Source: Physcomitrium patens | Taxonomy: Eukaryota; Streptophyta; Bryopsida; Funariales; Funariaceae | Direction of reading: 5' to 3' | Assembly (NCBI RefSeq): GCF_000002425.4 | Contig: NC_037263.1 | Coordinates: 12,604,733-12,668,732, forward strand | DNA length: 64,000 nt | Translations under genes and position numbers: made by a program | The notes under the pieces: generated by a model | Databases searched by the model: none | The model's input: only the letters and a program-made list of their open reading frames with translations | What the model was told of the DNA's origin: nothing | In this document: positions 63,057 through 64,000 of the stretch, in pieces | Layout of the letters: every line of letters begins with the position of its first letter | Numbering within the stretch: the stretch's first letter is position 1

Positions 63057-64000
63057 TGTCATATTGTAATTGCTTATAATATATAAAAATTAATTAAAAC
63101 ATATAATATGTTTGTAAGTCTTGATGTAGATTAGAGTGGTTAGTAAATAAATTTAAAAAGAATTGATATAAGGAAATTTATTTGGAGATTTATCTATTTT
63201 GATTATATTATTTATATTATGTAGGATTTAGATATTTAGTATAAAGCTTAAGAGAAGGTTGGGACCTAAAGAAGAAAATCTTAACTAATAGGAGGCTTAT
63301 TGGAAGAGATGAAAGCAAGGTATGGTTGGATGAAGGCAAAAAATGAGAAACTTCATTCCTATTGGTCGAAGGCCATGCCCAATGGGCTTCAAAGAGGCTA
63401 TCCAAGGCCTTATTAGGGATTAGGGTTTTTCTTTCGAATTCATTTGAGCTTTGGAGGTTAAGATCAGCAAGTTTAGGGTTTTGGGTATAAATTGGACAAA
63501 GAGTTTGTGTGATTTTGAGTTTCTATGAAGGAGATATAGGTATTCAAAGTTTAGGTATTAATTTAAGACATATTGTTACTCTTTTGAGAATACGAGGAGT
63601 TGTAGAGTAGTTTTTGAAGATCAAAAAATGCGGCTGAAATGGAAATTTTAAGGCCTAAATCTTTTATGAAAGAATTATTGCTTTTGGAGTACATGTAAAA
63701 GAATTATAAGGAGTTGAAGGTGGCACTTCTAAATCAAAGGCAGTAAGTGAGCTGTTTTATTTATAGTAATGGTTGGAGCCATAACTTGAGTTTTTGGACA
63801 AATTTTTTGCTCAAATTTTTTGGAAAATGTAAAATTTTGTGTTAAAAAGCTATAAATATAAATTTCGTAGCATTTGAGCTTATATTTTGGGAGATATTAA
63901 GAAAATTGCATGCGGGTGTATAAAGACAAGAGTTTGAAGTGACTATTAGGGTTTTTAAGATATCTCAACATTCATAACAAATTTGCAATTGAAATTTGTT
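63057..64000 (+). repeat. F-type repeat, copy 2 (runs off the window)
   Basis: Starts TGTCATATTGTAATTGCTTA directly after copy D sequence (GATACAATGG), whose uninterrupted counterpart in copy A continues CATTTGGTATCACGATC near 11870. It parallels 14756-15920 in order and contains AT-rich non-coding sequence with some AGGGTTTT words. Probably the left LTR of another retroelement; no coding seen before the window ends. Confidence 0.62.

Overview
The window looks like nuclear DNA of a land plant: a small host-gene island set in deeply nested LTR retrotransposons. Evidence for a plant is a spliced PRPP synthetase with an N-terminal extension that looks like a plastid transit peptide, a plant-type RBX1, chromodomain Ty3/gypsy elements and a Tat/Athila-type gypsy element with a tRNA-Asp-like primer site. 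A bryophyte such as a moss is plausible, but that is inference; no marker here fixes the species.

Layout. 1-12723: chromodomain gypsy element (family GyA, copy A, left end outside the window), split by a Tat-type element B (3482-10867) with both LTRs and an exact 5-bp target duplication. 12724-14040: minus-strand Ty1/copia fragment. 14457-34808: a second, very old GyA copy (A2) that has swallowed an F-type repeat, two long solo LTRs and a whole further GyA copy (C, 18118-27992), which itself carries two solo LTRs, a foreign integrase fragment and a 100-N assembly gap. 35286-35784: a clean GyA solo LTR with an exact 5-bp target duplication.

Host island, about 36.6-43.8 kb: base composition is visibly more balanced. 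It holds two convergent spliced genes. PRPP synthetase (+, 37682-41455, 8 exons, 416 aa) makes PRPP for nucleotide, histidine and tryptophan synthesis, probably in plastids. RBX1 (-, 42729-43551, 3 exons, 120 aa) is the RING-H2 subunit of cullin-RING ubiquitin ligases. Both gene models keep the frame across every GT-AG junction, so both look functional. Nothing suggests they work together; they merely share a 1.27-kb downstream spacer.

45038 to the right part of the window: GyA copy D, split by a different gypsy element E (48189-60679), which is split again by long solo LTRs, and cut at 63057 by an F-type repeat that runs off the end. The most unusual feature is in E: both of its LTRs contain a segment of gag from a Tat-type element like B, flanked by sequence that matches a related solo LTR lacking it. 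The long solo LTRs also carry degenerate telomere-like (CCCTAAA-like) arrays.

Every retroelement here is a fossil with many lesions. All boundaries were read by eye from copy-to-copy comparison inside the window; no alignment or database search was run.
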